64,000 nucleotides of DNA from Tamarix chinensis (lineage: Eukaryota; Streptophyta; Magnoliopsida; Caryophyllales; Tamaricaceae). The notes beneath the pieces are model-generated. The model searched no databases, was not told the origin of the DNA, and saw only the letters and a list, made by a program, of their open reading frames with translations. The stretch lies in the NCBI GenBank assembly GCA_030549775.1, contig CM060173.1:39070610-39134609 (forward strand), in the 5' to 3' direction. The stretch's first letter is position 1; every line of letters begins with the position of its first letter. Below, piece by piece: positions 1 through 11,257 of the stretch. A program made the position numbers and the translations under genes.

Positions 1-125
1 TTTATATTGTATTAGGTGTAGTGGTAAAATTCCATTTTTTTATAGTTTTTTTTTTTTTGTGTATTTCCTCTTCCACAATGCCTTAAAAATAAAATTTTTT
101 GATAGCTAAAATTAGGGGCGTTACA
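1..125 (+). mobile_element. 3' end of a type A LTR, cut by the window edge
   Basis: The stretch has GTGTAGTGGTAAAATTCC, then a T-rich run, TTCCACAATGCC and finally AGGGGCGTTACA. It matches the last ~120 bp of the better preserved type A LTRs (for example 13,805-13,928 and 33,585-33,702), where the order is GTGGCGGTAAC, a T/A-rich stretch with a CTTCCG-like core, then GGGGTGTTACA. The rest lies outside the window, so neither length nor target duplication can be judged. It encodes nothing: the short minus-strand frame over it has no recognisable feature. Confidence 0.7.
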
Positions 126-1300
126 ACAACACTCCTGAATTTTGAACCAACAAATTTTGTTTTGAAGATAATATACAAACATATTAAAAATAAAATGAGG
201 AGATATTATCACCACATCAACTATGAGAGAGGTGCAATCATCATCTAAACCATGCCTAGTGCAAGGTAAAATGAATCAACAAACAAAGGATTGAATACTC
301 TAGTAGGATTAAAATATTAATAACAAGGATGAGAACAATATAGTTGTGGGAGGGATTTACAAGGTCCAAATACAGAAACCAAAGCCAATAGTTAAAATAA
401 CCTTAAAGAACAAAAAGAGTCCCAAAATAGTAGGAAAAACAAATTTAATTCGGTTGGCCTAACTATTAAATGAATAGAAATGTAAATCTCGATCCCCAAG
501 AAATGACCTTTTACTAGCCCACGCCATCTTCCTCAACATACTCTAGCTAAAAATAATAATCTTGCAAATCGTCCTTTACTCATTGGAGCAGAATTTGGAT
601 CATTACAATAACCACAAAAATGTATTATTACTATAGTAAAGTACTGGTATAACAAAATATCTAAAACATGATTAAGATCATGATTTAATATCACAATTTA
701 ATGGAGAAGTTAATATAGAAACCCTAAATAATGATCAGTAAATAATAATTAAGCATGGTATAATTAGGAAAAACTAATCAATTGGTTTATCGGACAGTTT
801 AAATGGTCTTGTCGCACCAAACCCATGATAGAAATAAACACACAACGAAACTAGTTGATTGGTTGGTCTAATTGATCGATTATTCATAAAAATCAACCAA
901 TGGGCTTAGCCAAACCAATCAATATGATTAAGCCAAAACCAAAAGCACTATGGTCACAAAATAACTTGTTGATCATTATAACAAATTGAATTACTAGTCA
1001 CATGAAGTGGTCAATGTGTCCAAAAAATGATCAACTACCCACACAAAACAGTAAAGTGATTCAACACACCATTCAACTAGTTGGATCAAAACAACACCTA
1101 AAAATAGGCAAGTCACACATAATAAAAAAAATCACATGATATCCTCAAAAATCCGAAAATGCTTCTATGTTGTAAAACACATAAAAATACACACTCCATA
1201 AAAAAACAAATTACACAAATTACATAATAGGTAAAATTAACACACATTATACATACCAAAATCACCAATATAACATAGACATTATGGTTACCAACAAATG
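126..1300. other. Gene-free AT-rich DNA, probably decayed retrotransposon
   Basis: No open frame or RNA gene is visible. Around 770-1,110 there are several copies of AATCAATTGGTT-like dyads such as CAACCAATGGGCTTAGCC, a motif otherwise found in the type B LTRs (24,360-24,660; 25,770-25,930). This suggests a degraded or rearranged B fragment, but I cannot align it end to end. Confidence 0.4.
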
Positions 1301-2744
1301 AATATTAAAAAGTTATTCCACATCTCACTAAGCTCCTCTACCATCAACTTAAGGGAGTATCCCATTAGTTTCATATTCGAAGTTTACATGATCTATTAGA
1401 TTAGTTATTCACAAGCCATTATTCTTTTTCCTTTTCCTTTTTTTTCTTTTTCAAGTGATAGGCTTATTACTACCCCATGGTCTCATATACCATAGAATAC
1501 TATCCAAATAAGAGGATATAAAGTTTTTCTGAAGCCAAATAACTACGAATGGACCTAAATTCTAAATGGAGATAAGTAACCATGAATGGACATAAAGCCC
1601 GATTAAAGCTAAGTAACCATCAATGGACATAAATTTTGGTCGAAGCCAATAAACTACCTAAGTGACCAGAACCTTTAGTATCAATACCCCCTAATACACT
1701 ATCAATGTCTAGATTAGGTAAAACATTGGAATCACCTAAGATCTTGCCCGAAGGTAGGCTATCCCATATTAGCTAATCGAGGATTGGGTAATCTACACCT
1801 ATGCACAACACAATCATCTTTTATTTTAAGTGATTAGTGTATTATTCTCCAAGGTTATGTTATCATTAGGCCTATATAACAACTTAGTAACACATCCACC
1901 TAATCATTCTATCTTAACCATTTTTATCCTCTAAACCATATGGTGGGAATTCTATTAGTGTATAGATAATTTTAAATCAACCCATTAAGATAATCCATAT
2001 AGGCTAATAATATAGATTACATCATCCCTATATTAAATCATAGCATACATATTCCATTTTTTCCGTTAAAACCTTTCAAAGGAACTTATTGTGAATACCA
2101 TGAATTATGAAGTATTTAAATCACCCAATAGATAAGTTAATTCATACCAATATTTGTTTTCTCGTCACGAAAAAATCATATTATAGCATAATATAAAGTC
2201 TGAAATCATATTGAGTTCAAAAGAAACAAAACAAAATGGTCTAGCAGAATCGGTTGATAGATTAGGGCTAACTAATCGATTGGTTTGGCCCAACAAAACC
2301 TTAGAGTTCCCTCAAACCAATTATGTAAAACCCCCAAAATTTACTATTGAAAATTTTAATTTAATTAAAAAAAATAGCAGAAGCAAATTAATAAACTGTG
2401 AACTTTGGGAGTATTACCGCCACACTTAGTACCAGACCGGTTCACTCCTACCGTTCCAGTACCAAGTGCTAAGGCTAAAAGAGTAAAACACAATTTACGA
2501 GAAATTCAAACATATTTAAATCAGAGTAACGCAAGTAAACATTGTATAAGAATATAATCCACCAAGTGGTAGTTATAAAACAACGAATATATTAAAATTG
2601 CAAAATTCAAGGAGACAGAGTAAAACCCTAACAGTTCCAGATAGATCCTTACGCTCTTTCCCGAGGCCCACTTGAATAACACCGAATACGACCTGCAAGG
2701 GGTTCTGCCCATTGAATAGGCAGGGCGCCCACGAATGTAACCTT

Positions 2745-2762
2745 TCAATACTACGGTATTGA
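2745..2762 (-). other. Conserved terminal-region hairpin (AT variant)
   Basis: Arms TCAATAC and GTATTGA form a perfect 7-bp stem around a 4-base loop. It is the counterpart of TCAGTACCGTAGTACTGA in other LTRs, with both arms changed at the same pair (G-C to A-T). Confidence 0.7.
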
Positions 2763-3059
2763 GTAACCCTTTAAATACACACTTAAAAACAGGTCTGCAA
2801 TGTAACACATGATATACTACTGTATTCATACATCACGATAGGTATAAACATAACGTTTAGATCCATACATTCGCATATTCAACGAGTCAATCAAATATTA
2901 ACGGTGTATACGTAACATTCACTTTCGTCCATTTGCATACTTACAAGTCAACCAAATGTTAATAGGAAATAATGAATAATCGATACTTTTAGGGCCTTAA
3001 GGCCATTAGTCCATCATTAGTCAATCATCTCAGATTATAAATGTCCGTGTGAGTGCAGG

Positions 3060-3400
3060 AACCCCACTATTATAGCTGGTGGAACGGTCACGAGGGTACA
3101 TGCCCTGCCACTATTTTAGTCGGTGGAACGGTCGCGAGGGTAACATACCCTACCACTATTATTCGCTGGTGGACCGGTCTAGCCCCAACTCATAAGGTGT
3201 TCCACTGTAAGTAATTAGTAGCTTCCCCGTGTTTTATCGTTTTTACGTTTGGTTTGTTGAGTACGGAATCCCCCACTATTATAGCCAGTGGAATGGTCAC
3301 GAGGGTACATGCTCTGCCACTATTATTCGCCGGTGGACCGGTCATGTAGGGCACCCTGACCGTAGCCACTATTATTCACCAGTGGACCAGTCTGGGTCCG
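3060..3400 (-). repeat. Array of CCGGTCCACC/ATAATAGTGG boxes
   Basis: On the plus strand the units read CCACTATTATTCGCCGGTGG followed by ACCGGTC or AACGGTCACGAGGG; about six occur (near 3,065, 3,110, 3,150, 3,272, 3,318, 3,367). Spacing is about 45-60 bp. The same array lies at the same place in other A LTRs (19,660-19,980; 32,360-32,880; 54,725-55,165). Confidence 0.8.
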
Positions 3401-3990
3401 GCTCAACATCTTCCTCTTTAAGTGACTAGTGTCTTAAACGTATCTTATTCAAAAGTATTTCACCCTTGACATGCATGGCTAACTATATCCACACTTATCC
3501 TCCCAAGAGGGCTCATCCCATATCTTGAGACTTCTGCACCTCCTAACTCAGTTTTCTCCAAAAACCTAAATCGGGCCTATGTGGCCCATCCTTCTCTATT
3601 GTACACATCCCGACTATTTCAAAACCCTACATGTCACGACCCTTAGATCCAACCCTCACTTTCTGCCCCACTCATTCTCGTTTATTTTTATTTTTTTTCT
3701 TTACCACCTTCTCACATTAGGGTTTCCTCCTAAACCTAGATTAGTCTCCTACGCACCCTTATACTGTCCCACGTACTATTTTTCGCTCGAAACCCCCAGA
3801 CACCCAAACGACACTTCTATTACCTTCCTCACGCCCCGAGGCAACTTTCCATACATAAAGTTTGCCCCCATGCAAACTCTAACCATCCCATGCAAACCCT
3901 AGTTCCTCCCATACCTACATTAGCCAACTTACTTACCCTTGGTTATCTTTCTCTCCCATTTCTCTTTTTCATGCCTCCATCCCATACTAC

Positions 3991-4754
3991 CATGGACGGA
4001 GCCAGTTAAGGGAACATGGGGTCGGCTGACCCCATGAAATTTTTTAAATTATGTATTATATTTATAATGTGTAAGCATAATATCAGAGAATTATCTCTAG
4101 AGTGTTGGTAGGAAGGATTTTAATCAAGGAAAAGGTCACGGGTTCAAAACATTACGGTAGGAAACTGCTGACTTTTTTTTCTCAATTTTTCCCCTCCTGA
4201 CCCCACCAGCCCATCCTTTTCTTAAAATTTTTTCCCTCCCAACCCCAACAGCCTATCCTATTTTTCTCAAATTTTTTCCCTCCCGAGCCCAACAACCCAT
4301 CCTCTCAAGCTCTCACGGTCTCTGCCAGACTGCCACCACTCCATCTCCTCAAAACTGTCCCTGTAGCTTGCACAATTGCTTCGTCATTGCACCGTAGCAC
4401 TGCACCACACCTACACAGCTCAGCTGCACACCAAGTCTTACCACCACGGGCAGGCAACCACTAGTCAATCTAATCCACTACTTCACTAGCTAATAGGTGA
4501 GTAATTTATCTTTTATTTTAATTTAAATCTAAGCTAACTTTTTTTTGACGGAATAAGTTATATTTTTGTTTCTAATTTTATTGTAAAACTCTGAATTAGT
4601 TTGATTGAATATAATTCTAAATGAATATGTATGATTATAGATAATATTAAATATAATATTATTATTATTATAAATTTTATTATTATTTTATATTTAGATA
4701 TATATTTAGTATTTATTGGGACCCCATTGAATTTTATACCTAGCTTCATCCCTG
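3991..4754. mobile_element. Non-autonomous hAT-type DNA transposon, 764 bp
   Basis: The element is bounded by a perfect 8-bp direct repeat CATACTAC (3,983-3,990 and 4,755-4,762), the target-duplication length of the hAT superfamily. Its ends are imperfect terminal inverted repeats: CATGGACGGAGCCAG on the left and, reverse-complemented, CAGGGATGAAGCTAG on the right (11 of 15 match). The interior has GGGGTCGGCTGACCCC near 4,019, a pyrimidine-rich middle and an AT-rich right third. It has no transposase frame: the longest frames (about 100 codons, 4,558-4,942) are AT-rich noise. It sits inside the minus-strand solo LTR and so inserted after that LTR. The superfamily call comes from termini and duplication length, not from a protein. 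Confidence 0.85.
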
Positions 4755-5089
4755 CATACTACCACATTAATTATCCTAGCATGTATGTCCTAAAGGGCCA
4801 CATCACATCACATCATAACTTACAACATATCCGTATTATCATATACCAAAAGAGGACACATGTACACATATCGGTTCTAAGCCACACCACATATGAAATA
4901 GTTAAGATAATAGCATATAAAACACGACATATCATTATATAAGACATCCAAGGAATGTAGGACACATAGCACACATTCAGCCTTAGCTACACCCTTACTC
5001 GGTTTAGGTTACCGAGCTATTTCCCACACTTGTTAGGCCAATAATCACCCTTGGTAATTGTTATACTTAATATATTTCTCATTTGGTTG

Positions 5090-5530
5090 GTTAGAATACC
5101 AATTTAATCATTTCCTTTATTATAATTAACAAATTGCCCTTTGATTAGTCAAATTACCAAATTACCCCTGTTTAATATCCTCATTACCAAAGTACCCCTT
5201 TAGTTGGTTAAATTACCAAATTACCCTTTTATATGATCATAATTACCATTTTCCCTTTAATTAAAAAATTACAATTTTACCCTTTTATTATAAAATTACC
5301 ATTTTACCCTCTTCTTATAAAATTACCAATTTACCATTTAATCACAAAATTACTATTTTACACTTTATTCAGAAAATTACCATTTTGCCCCTTTAATTAC
5401 GAAATTACCATTTTACCCCTTACTTCCAAAATTACCATATTACCCCTTAACTATAAAATTACCAATTTACCCTTTTTATTATACAATTACCATAATACCC
5501 CTTTTTAATTATAATTACCATTTTTCCCCT
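5090..5530 (-). repeat. GGTAATTTTG-type tandem array in an A LTR
   Basis: About 15 degenerate units of roughly 26-30 bp, plus-strand text ATTACCATTTTACCCYTTTA. Read on the minus strand it is the same GGGTAAAATGGTAATTT array seen at 18,170-19,260 and 52,840-54,060. A 91-codon frame over it (5,233-5,508) is just the repeat translated. Confidence 0.85.
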
Positions 5531-6144
5531 TGTTACACCACTCATTTTAAATGATCAACACTACTTAAAATATTAATAATAATACCTCATCCGCAACTAA
5601 TATATTTAATATATACTTTTAGTACCTACACATATTAGGCTATATTCTTATACAAGATATATATTACTAAAATACCCCTAAGGCTCACAAAATATTAACC
5701 ATGCATTAAACACCACAATAGCATAATACTTAACATTTCATTAACAACCAAACTCTCACTTCAAACAATATTTCCATACATAACCTAGCATGTTTCTTTT
5801 CATCCAACATCACAAGAAATTGTGCATATGATATTAAACAATATAAATTAAGCATAATAACATGTCAAAAGTCCTAATGTGCTAACATACGTTAATCCAT
5901 GCGGTTAAGTGAGATTTAACGGTTACCTCGATTTCCACAAAAACGAACCTTACCGGTATTTCGGTAAAAGGTTCAAGATTTGATTATCAAAACCAATACC
6001 TAAATATGATATCAAGACTTATTACATTAGAAAAGATAAAAGCCAAATTATAAGGCTTTATAACACTTAATTAATCAAATAATTAAACTAAAATATTATT
6101 ATACCTTTAAAATTATTATTTTCAATTGAATTAATGAGGGCAGC

Positions 6145-6172
6145 AGCTCATGCTGCTCATGCAGCATGAGCT
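6145..6172 (-). other. Perfect 12-bp hairpin beside the pyrimidine tract
   Basis: Arms AGCTCATGCTGC and GCAGCATGAGCT with loop TCAT. It lies at the downstream edge (minus strand) of the pyrimidine tract. Counterparts at the same place in other LTRs are 11,234-11,257, 17,505-17,530 (decayed), 47,823-47,837 and 52,175-52,199. Confidence 0.8.
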
Positions 6173-6174
6173 GC

Positions 6175-7400
6175 ATGCAAGGAAAGAAAAAGGAGGGGCT
6201 CGAAGGTGGTGGAAAGAGGGAAGGATAGGCATTTTCGGGTTGGTGGTTTGGGGCTAAGAAAAGGACATGGTGGGAAAGGATTTGGGGCAAGGGAATGGTG
6301 TAGAGGTGTAGAGGGGGTGTAGGTGGTCCTCAGGGATAGGTTGAAAGTGGCTAAGGGCGGCGGAGGTGGCGGCAGCGAGGCTGCGAAGGTGGCAGCTGAA
6401 GTGGGTGTCGAGTTGGGGACTGGTGAGGAAGGAGAATGGGGAGGGAAAATGGAGGCATTCAGGTGACTTTTTTGACCAAAGGAGGATTGAGGATGGTAGA
6501 GGGGGTTGCAGGGAGTAATTCGGTGGCTCAGGTGGCGGTAGAAGCGGCTGGAAGGTTGCAGATAATGGCGGTGTAGGGTGGTTGCTGAGAAGGGAGGGAT
6601 AGAAGAGAAAAAGAGGAGAGGAGGAAGAAGGGGACTGCGGGGTGGCTTGATGGGGGCTGTGATGACTCGAGGGTGAGGTAGAGGGTGGCAGGAGGTGGTG
6701 CAGGTGACGTTTAAGGCGATGAGAGCGGCAGAGCTAGGTGGAAAAACAAAAACAGGGGAGAGAGGGGAGGATAAGAAAGGGAGAAAAGGAGAGGCTCAAG
6801 CAAGGCATAAGGCTCAAAAAATGCAGAATGAGTAGGGAAGGAGGAAGAAATAGGATAGGAAGAGAAGAGAAGAGATAGGGGGCTCGAGGGGTGGCGATAG
6901 GTGGTAGGGAAATGGGTGTTGCAGGGAGAGGGAGAAGGGGTATGGCAATGGCAGGGAGAGGGAGAGGGAGAGATGGTGGGGTCGGGATGGGATAGAGAAA
7001 ACGACGAGAGGGAGAGAGAGAGAGATAGGGGAAGCAATGGGGGAGTGGGAGTTGCAGGTGGGATGGAAGGGATGGAAAGTTGGTCGGGAATCTAGTTGGG
7101 GATAGAGGAAGAAGAAAGAAGAAAGAAAGAAGAAGGAGAAGGGGAGGGGAAGCTGGGTGCGCGATGGGCGGCTGAAGGAGAAGAGATGCGGGCCGGCCCG
7201 GTCGAGGAAAAGGAGAGAAAAGAAAGGAGGGACGCGGGAGAAGGAGGGGGAGAAGAGAAGTGGGCTTACGACCCAAGAACAGGGGTGGGGAGGAGAAGCA
7301 GGCCGGCTGGTGGCCCACAGAAAAAAAAGGAAGAAGAAAGAAAGGAGAAAGAGGAGAAAAAGGAGAAGGAAAAAAGAAAAAGAAAAGGGAAAATGGGGCA
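6175..7400 (-). repeat. 1.2-kb pyrimidine tract of the LTR (purine-rich on plus)
   Basis: Strong strand asymmetry: GGGAGA, GAAGAA and GGTGG runs on the plus strand. It yields overlapping long frames on both strands (for example minus 6,734-7,318 and 6,814-7,401; plus 7,096-7,419) with only Ser/Pro/Phe/Leu or Glu/Lys/Arg composition. I read these as compositional, not genes. Confidence 0.75.
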
Positions 7401-8149
7401 AATAAAAAAAATAATTTAATTGATAAAATAATAAAATAGAATAGTTTTAGGTAATAAATTGATTTAATATTTTAAAATAAGGGTTTGAAAATTTATTTAA
7501 ATAACAAGAGTATAATAAAATAACAAAATATTTATTTTAATTTATTAAATATTTATACCAAATTTCATACACTCAAAAATCCATAAAATAATTAAATTAA
7601 AAATATTTAAAAGCTAATTTATCCAAAATAAAATTTATTTATTAACATATAAGATTTTAAAATTTTGGGGGATTACAAATGAATCGATATGGTCAAAACA
7701 ATCAACTATTCTAAGACTAATCCATAATTTTGGCATACCAGTCGATGGGTTTAAGTAAAGAGTAACAAAGGCCATCATAAACAATCTGGTTGATCCATTT
7801 AGTCTAACTAATCAACTATTCTAAGGACCAATCAATTGGTTTTCTCTTAGACAAAACATAAAATAAATTTTAAATATGATTAAAGCTCTAAAATCCTGCC
7901 ATATCCAAACCATAACACTTTCATAGCATAAGATAAATATTTAATAGGCTCCTATACCGAATCGTGCTTCATTTATAATAAATCAACCCTATTTATCATG
8001 AATCCACCATTTTTCTCAAAAATCTTAATGTATGAATAGTAAAAAATATAGCTAATCACTGGATCATAAAGATTACCCTCATGCTAAAATAATGTGAATT
8101 ATTGCCTTTTCACCCTTTCATGAAAATATGATCATAATAATGATATTTT

Positions 8150-9784
8150 GTACAAAATTGTATAAAATGAAAAATTTAGGGTTTTGAGGACATTTAGTAA
8201 TTTTTGACCTAATGTATCTTTTGTGAATAATTAGACATTAGGATGGCTTTATTCTTTTTAGAAGTTATGTTAGTGTTGACTTGGACTAACATAGACTGAT
8301 GACCATATGGTTTACCTTAATAATTGGAAATAAAATAGAAAATGGTTAAATATGGAAATGGAAATTGTCATGTAGTATGTGGTATTTGTGATAACCTCAT
8401 AACATATTAATACTTAAAGTGAAAGACCTTAAGTTAGGAATAGTTGTTCTATAGAATTAGCTACCCTATAGATGAGGTGTAACCCTTGTTGATTTTGGTT
8501 CTCTGGTGTGCACCAATAAAGCCCTAGTATATTCTATAGGTAGCCTATGGTTCTTGTAGGGGGTGACAATATTCAAGGATTAGGTGACTAAGGTTGGGGG
8601 ATACCGTGTTTCTTTTGTGCACCAGTATGATTAGGCATACTGCTATGTCCCTGGGTTATAGGGTAAGGGTATTGTGTTGTCTTCTCACACCAATATGACT
8701 AGGTGTACCTTAGTTTTCCTAAGTTGATTGTGTCCCCCTTAAGTTATTAAAAATGGAAGTAACTATTTTGTAAGAATATAAAAAAGGATTTTATTTGGAT
8801 TTTATGATATATTTTATTTTATTTGGATCCCCAAGAGTAGTACCCTACCTTTTATAGTTGGTATTGCTTTAGATTGTGGGTTTAGTAGTTTCCTAAGTGC
8901 CCTACATTTTGCAGTTGGAATTGCATTAAATTATGAGTTTGGTAGTACCCTAAGTGCCCTACCTTTTGTATTTGGAATGGCATTGGCTTGTGGGTTTGGT
9001 AGTAGCCTTAGTTCCCTACCTTAGTGTTTGGAATTGATTCGAATGGTCAAATATGGTATACGTAGTGATGATGTGAATTGAATTATGGGTTTGGTAGTAG
9101 TCTTAGTTCCCTACTTTGATGTTTGGAATTGATTCAACAGGTCAAATATGGTGTGTATGTAGTGATGACGTGAATTGAATTTGTATGATTGACTATTGAG
9201 TATCTGTTCGTGATGTTGTATATATTATCCAATGATTAATAAATATTGTAGGGCTTTTTCTTTTTGTTTGAGCATGATTTTTGGACCATTGTGTGATTAT
9301 GTGTAATATGGGTATGCGACCTCTTGTGAGGTATTGTGATTTACTTAGTACGATGAAATAGTATTGATACTACTCTTACACATGATTATGTGAAGGGTAT
9401 GGTCTGGATCTAGGCGTATTATGGTGACAAGGAAGAGAGATCTTGGGAAGAGATCCCATTCTCAAAATGGGCTTATGAGTCTAAGAGTCAGGGTAAAAAA
9501 GTTTTATATTAGTTTTTGGTTGTATCAGTTTTTCTTTGGACTCTTATGTCCCTAGATGTTTTTTAATAAATGATGTTGTATGGAGAGTAATACCCATAAC
9601 TTTATTATTGTATTTTCTCTTGTTTCTGTACTATTTTGGTTATGTTTTATTTATAGCCTTAGCACTTGGTATAAGAAAGGTGAGAGAACTAGAATTATTC
9701 TAAATATGGTGGTAATACCCTTTATTTCTGTAATTAATGCTCCCACAAAAAGAAATTTTAAGTATTAAAAATTAGGGTGTTACA
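8150..9784 (+). mobile_element. 5'-truncated type A LTR (GTAGTAGCC subtype)
   Basis: Ends TTAGGGTGTTACA at 9,784. It contains CTTAAAGTGAAAGACCTTAA (8,417), the AAGCCCTAGTATATTCTATA block (8,520), and repeats of GGTTTGGTAGTAGCCTTAG (8,875-9,110), matching the 9,889-13,928 and 48,514-59,118 LTRs in order. The first 2.2-2.5 kb of a full LTR is missing; the left edge falls inside type B sequence between about 8,100 and 8,190. To the right (9,785) type B sequence resumes, but at an earlier B position than where it stopped, so the two sides come from different B copies. Confidence 0.7.
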
Positions 9785-9979
9785 TATATTATGGAAGCCT
9801 ATCTGAATAAGAAGGCATAATGTCCAATTGAAGCTAAGTAACCACCATAAAATCCTATCAAAGCCAATAAATCACCTAGGTGACTAGATGTAATACCCCG
9901 TTTTTAGGAAATCCTAATTAAAATTAATAATTACGTATGATTAGTTATAATTATTAATTTAGGAGGTTTAGTATTAAAC

Positions 9980-9980
9980 A

Positions 9981-10067
<87 letters not shown>

Positions 10068-10078
10068 TACTACTACTA
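9980..10078. repeat. (ATT)n microsatellite
   Basis: About 28 uninterrupted ATT units followed by a few ACT units, near the start of the LTR. Confidence 0.97.
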
Positions 10079-10349
10079 TTATTACGACGTTTTAGATATA
10101 AAAATAATTAAGCTAAAAAGTTGATAGAAACCGATTTCTTACTTTAATCCTAGTTTTTATCCGTAAATCTTATCTGAATTATTTTAATAATTACCGCGGC
10201 TTGTAACCCGAAATCAATTTCTAAAATTATTCCTGATTATGTTTATCTTTTTCGTTTTATTTAAATCTACCTTAGATCGGATTATTTTTCTACCTGATAT
10301 TTTAATTTATCCGGACTAAAATTAATATAAAATATATATGTATATATAT

Positions 10350-11230
10350 AATATATTATTTATCTTCTCTCTCTCCCTCTGCCATTTTCTACCCCTTTCC
10401 CGTCCTGTCTCCCTTATTTCGTACCTTTACTCAACGTTCTGCATTTATATACATACATACACGCCACACCCTCGCACACTCTACCCCAAACAGTCCCCCA
10501 CACTTTCGGCCCAAAACACAGCACATGCACAACGCACACACACGACGTACACACAACACTATGCCTCCCAGACTCCCTCTCTGCATATAACACACACATA
10601 CACTCCTCAACCTTTCCCAGCCTTCCCCCTGTCTTGTTCGATCAACCATCTCGCAGCCAGCCCCCTCCCCGTCGCAGAACACAGCCCTGCCACCTCCTCC
10701 CTTCATCCCAGCAGCCCACCACCCCATCGCCCAAGCCTGCAGCGTCCCACCGTCGCACAGACCCTGCGCCCTTCCCCGACCGCAGCCATCCCGTCGCCCA
10801 GCTCCCCAGCCCGTGCCTTCCTCTGCTTAGTCCGATTCCCCGTCCCATTTGTTTCCCATGCACTAAACCCCCCGACCACCTCGCAGCACCAACCCCCGTT
10901 GCTCCCCCTCTTTTGTTCGATTTTTCCTCCCACCCAAACACCACCGCATCACCTCCACCATCATCCCCCTGCACTTATACTAGCCCTGCATCCACCACCG
11001 GGCCACCCCACCTTCTCCACCGGCCCCTCCTTTTTCTTTCTCTTTCTCCTGCAGCCACAACCAGCAGCCGCATCACCACCCAACTAGCCTGCACCCTTTT
11101 TCCCCATCGCCCAGCCGCCCAGCAGCCGCCAGCAACCGCCGGTCTCCACCGCCACTGCCACCCTCTCCCTTCCCCTGCCTTCCCCAGCCGACCCTCTCGC
11201 CCATTCGGTCATGCCCCCTTCCCCTCGTGC
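10350..11230 (+). repeat. 0.9-kb pyrimidine/C-rich tract of the LTR
   Basis: CCACC, CCCTGC and CACACA-rich DNA with many CpGs. Open frames exist in more than one frame and on both strands (for example 10,338-11,087 and 10,634-11,272 plus; 10,642-10,974 minus), as expected from stop-codon-poor composition. None has a recognisable domain. Confidence 0.75.
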
Positions 11231-11233
11231 ATG

Positions 11234-11257
11234 ACTCACGCTGCATGCAGCGTGAGT
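11234..11257 (+). other. Perfect 24-bp palindrome beside the pyrimidine tract
   Basis: ACTCACGCTGCA followed directly by its reverse complement. It is the tightest version of the dyad found at this place in the other A LTRs. Confidence 0.85.

Larger units (their letters stand above)
2324..7677 (-). mobile_element. Solo type A LTR, 5.35 kb, minus strand
   Basis: Read on the minus strand it starts TGTAATCCCCCAAAATTTT (plus-strand end at 7,677) and ends near GGGGGTTTTACA (plus-strand start at 2,324). The flanks are AATTA (2,319-2,323) and AATGA (7,678-7,682), a 5-bp target duplication with one mismatch, and the interrupted type B LTR resumes on both sides. In minus-strand order it holds a pyrimidine tract (7,390-6,175), a hairpin (6,172-6,145), a tandem array (5,530-5,090), CCGGTCCACC boxes (3,400-3,060), a second hairpin (2,762-2,745) and GTACTAAGTGTGGCGGTAA near 2,410. 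No internal region is present, so this is a solo LTR. Without the nested hAT element it is about 4.6 kb, like 16,033-20,682. Confidence 0.88.
1300..8150 (-). mobile_element. Type B (chromovirus) LTR copy 1, split by a solo LTR
   Basis: About 1,300-2,323 and 7,678-8,100 form one minus-strand type B LTR interrupted by the insertion at 2,324-7,677. Shared landmarks with the copies near 14.0-15.9 kb and 22.5-26.1 kb include ATTCTCCAAGGTTATGTTAT (1,837), CCTAGAGTTTCC-like text (about 2,300), GATGGGTTTAAGTA (7,744) and CTCTTAGACAAAACATA (7,843). These run in the same order across the insertion, which shows the two halves were once contiguous. The left boundary is not resolved. On the right it passes near 8,100-8,190 into a truncated type A LTR. 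No coding capacity. Confidence 0.65.

Noticed and set aside
5233..5508. Repetitive 91-codon frame resembling a membrane protein
   Set aside because: Translation of the ATTACCATTTTACCC tandem array.
6711..7419. Overlapping frames on both strands, including a Glu/Lys/Arg-rich one
   Set aside because: Purine/pyrimidine asymmetry produces charged or Ser/Pro frames automatically; no homology visible.
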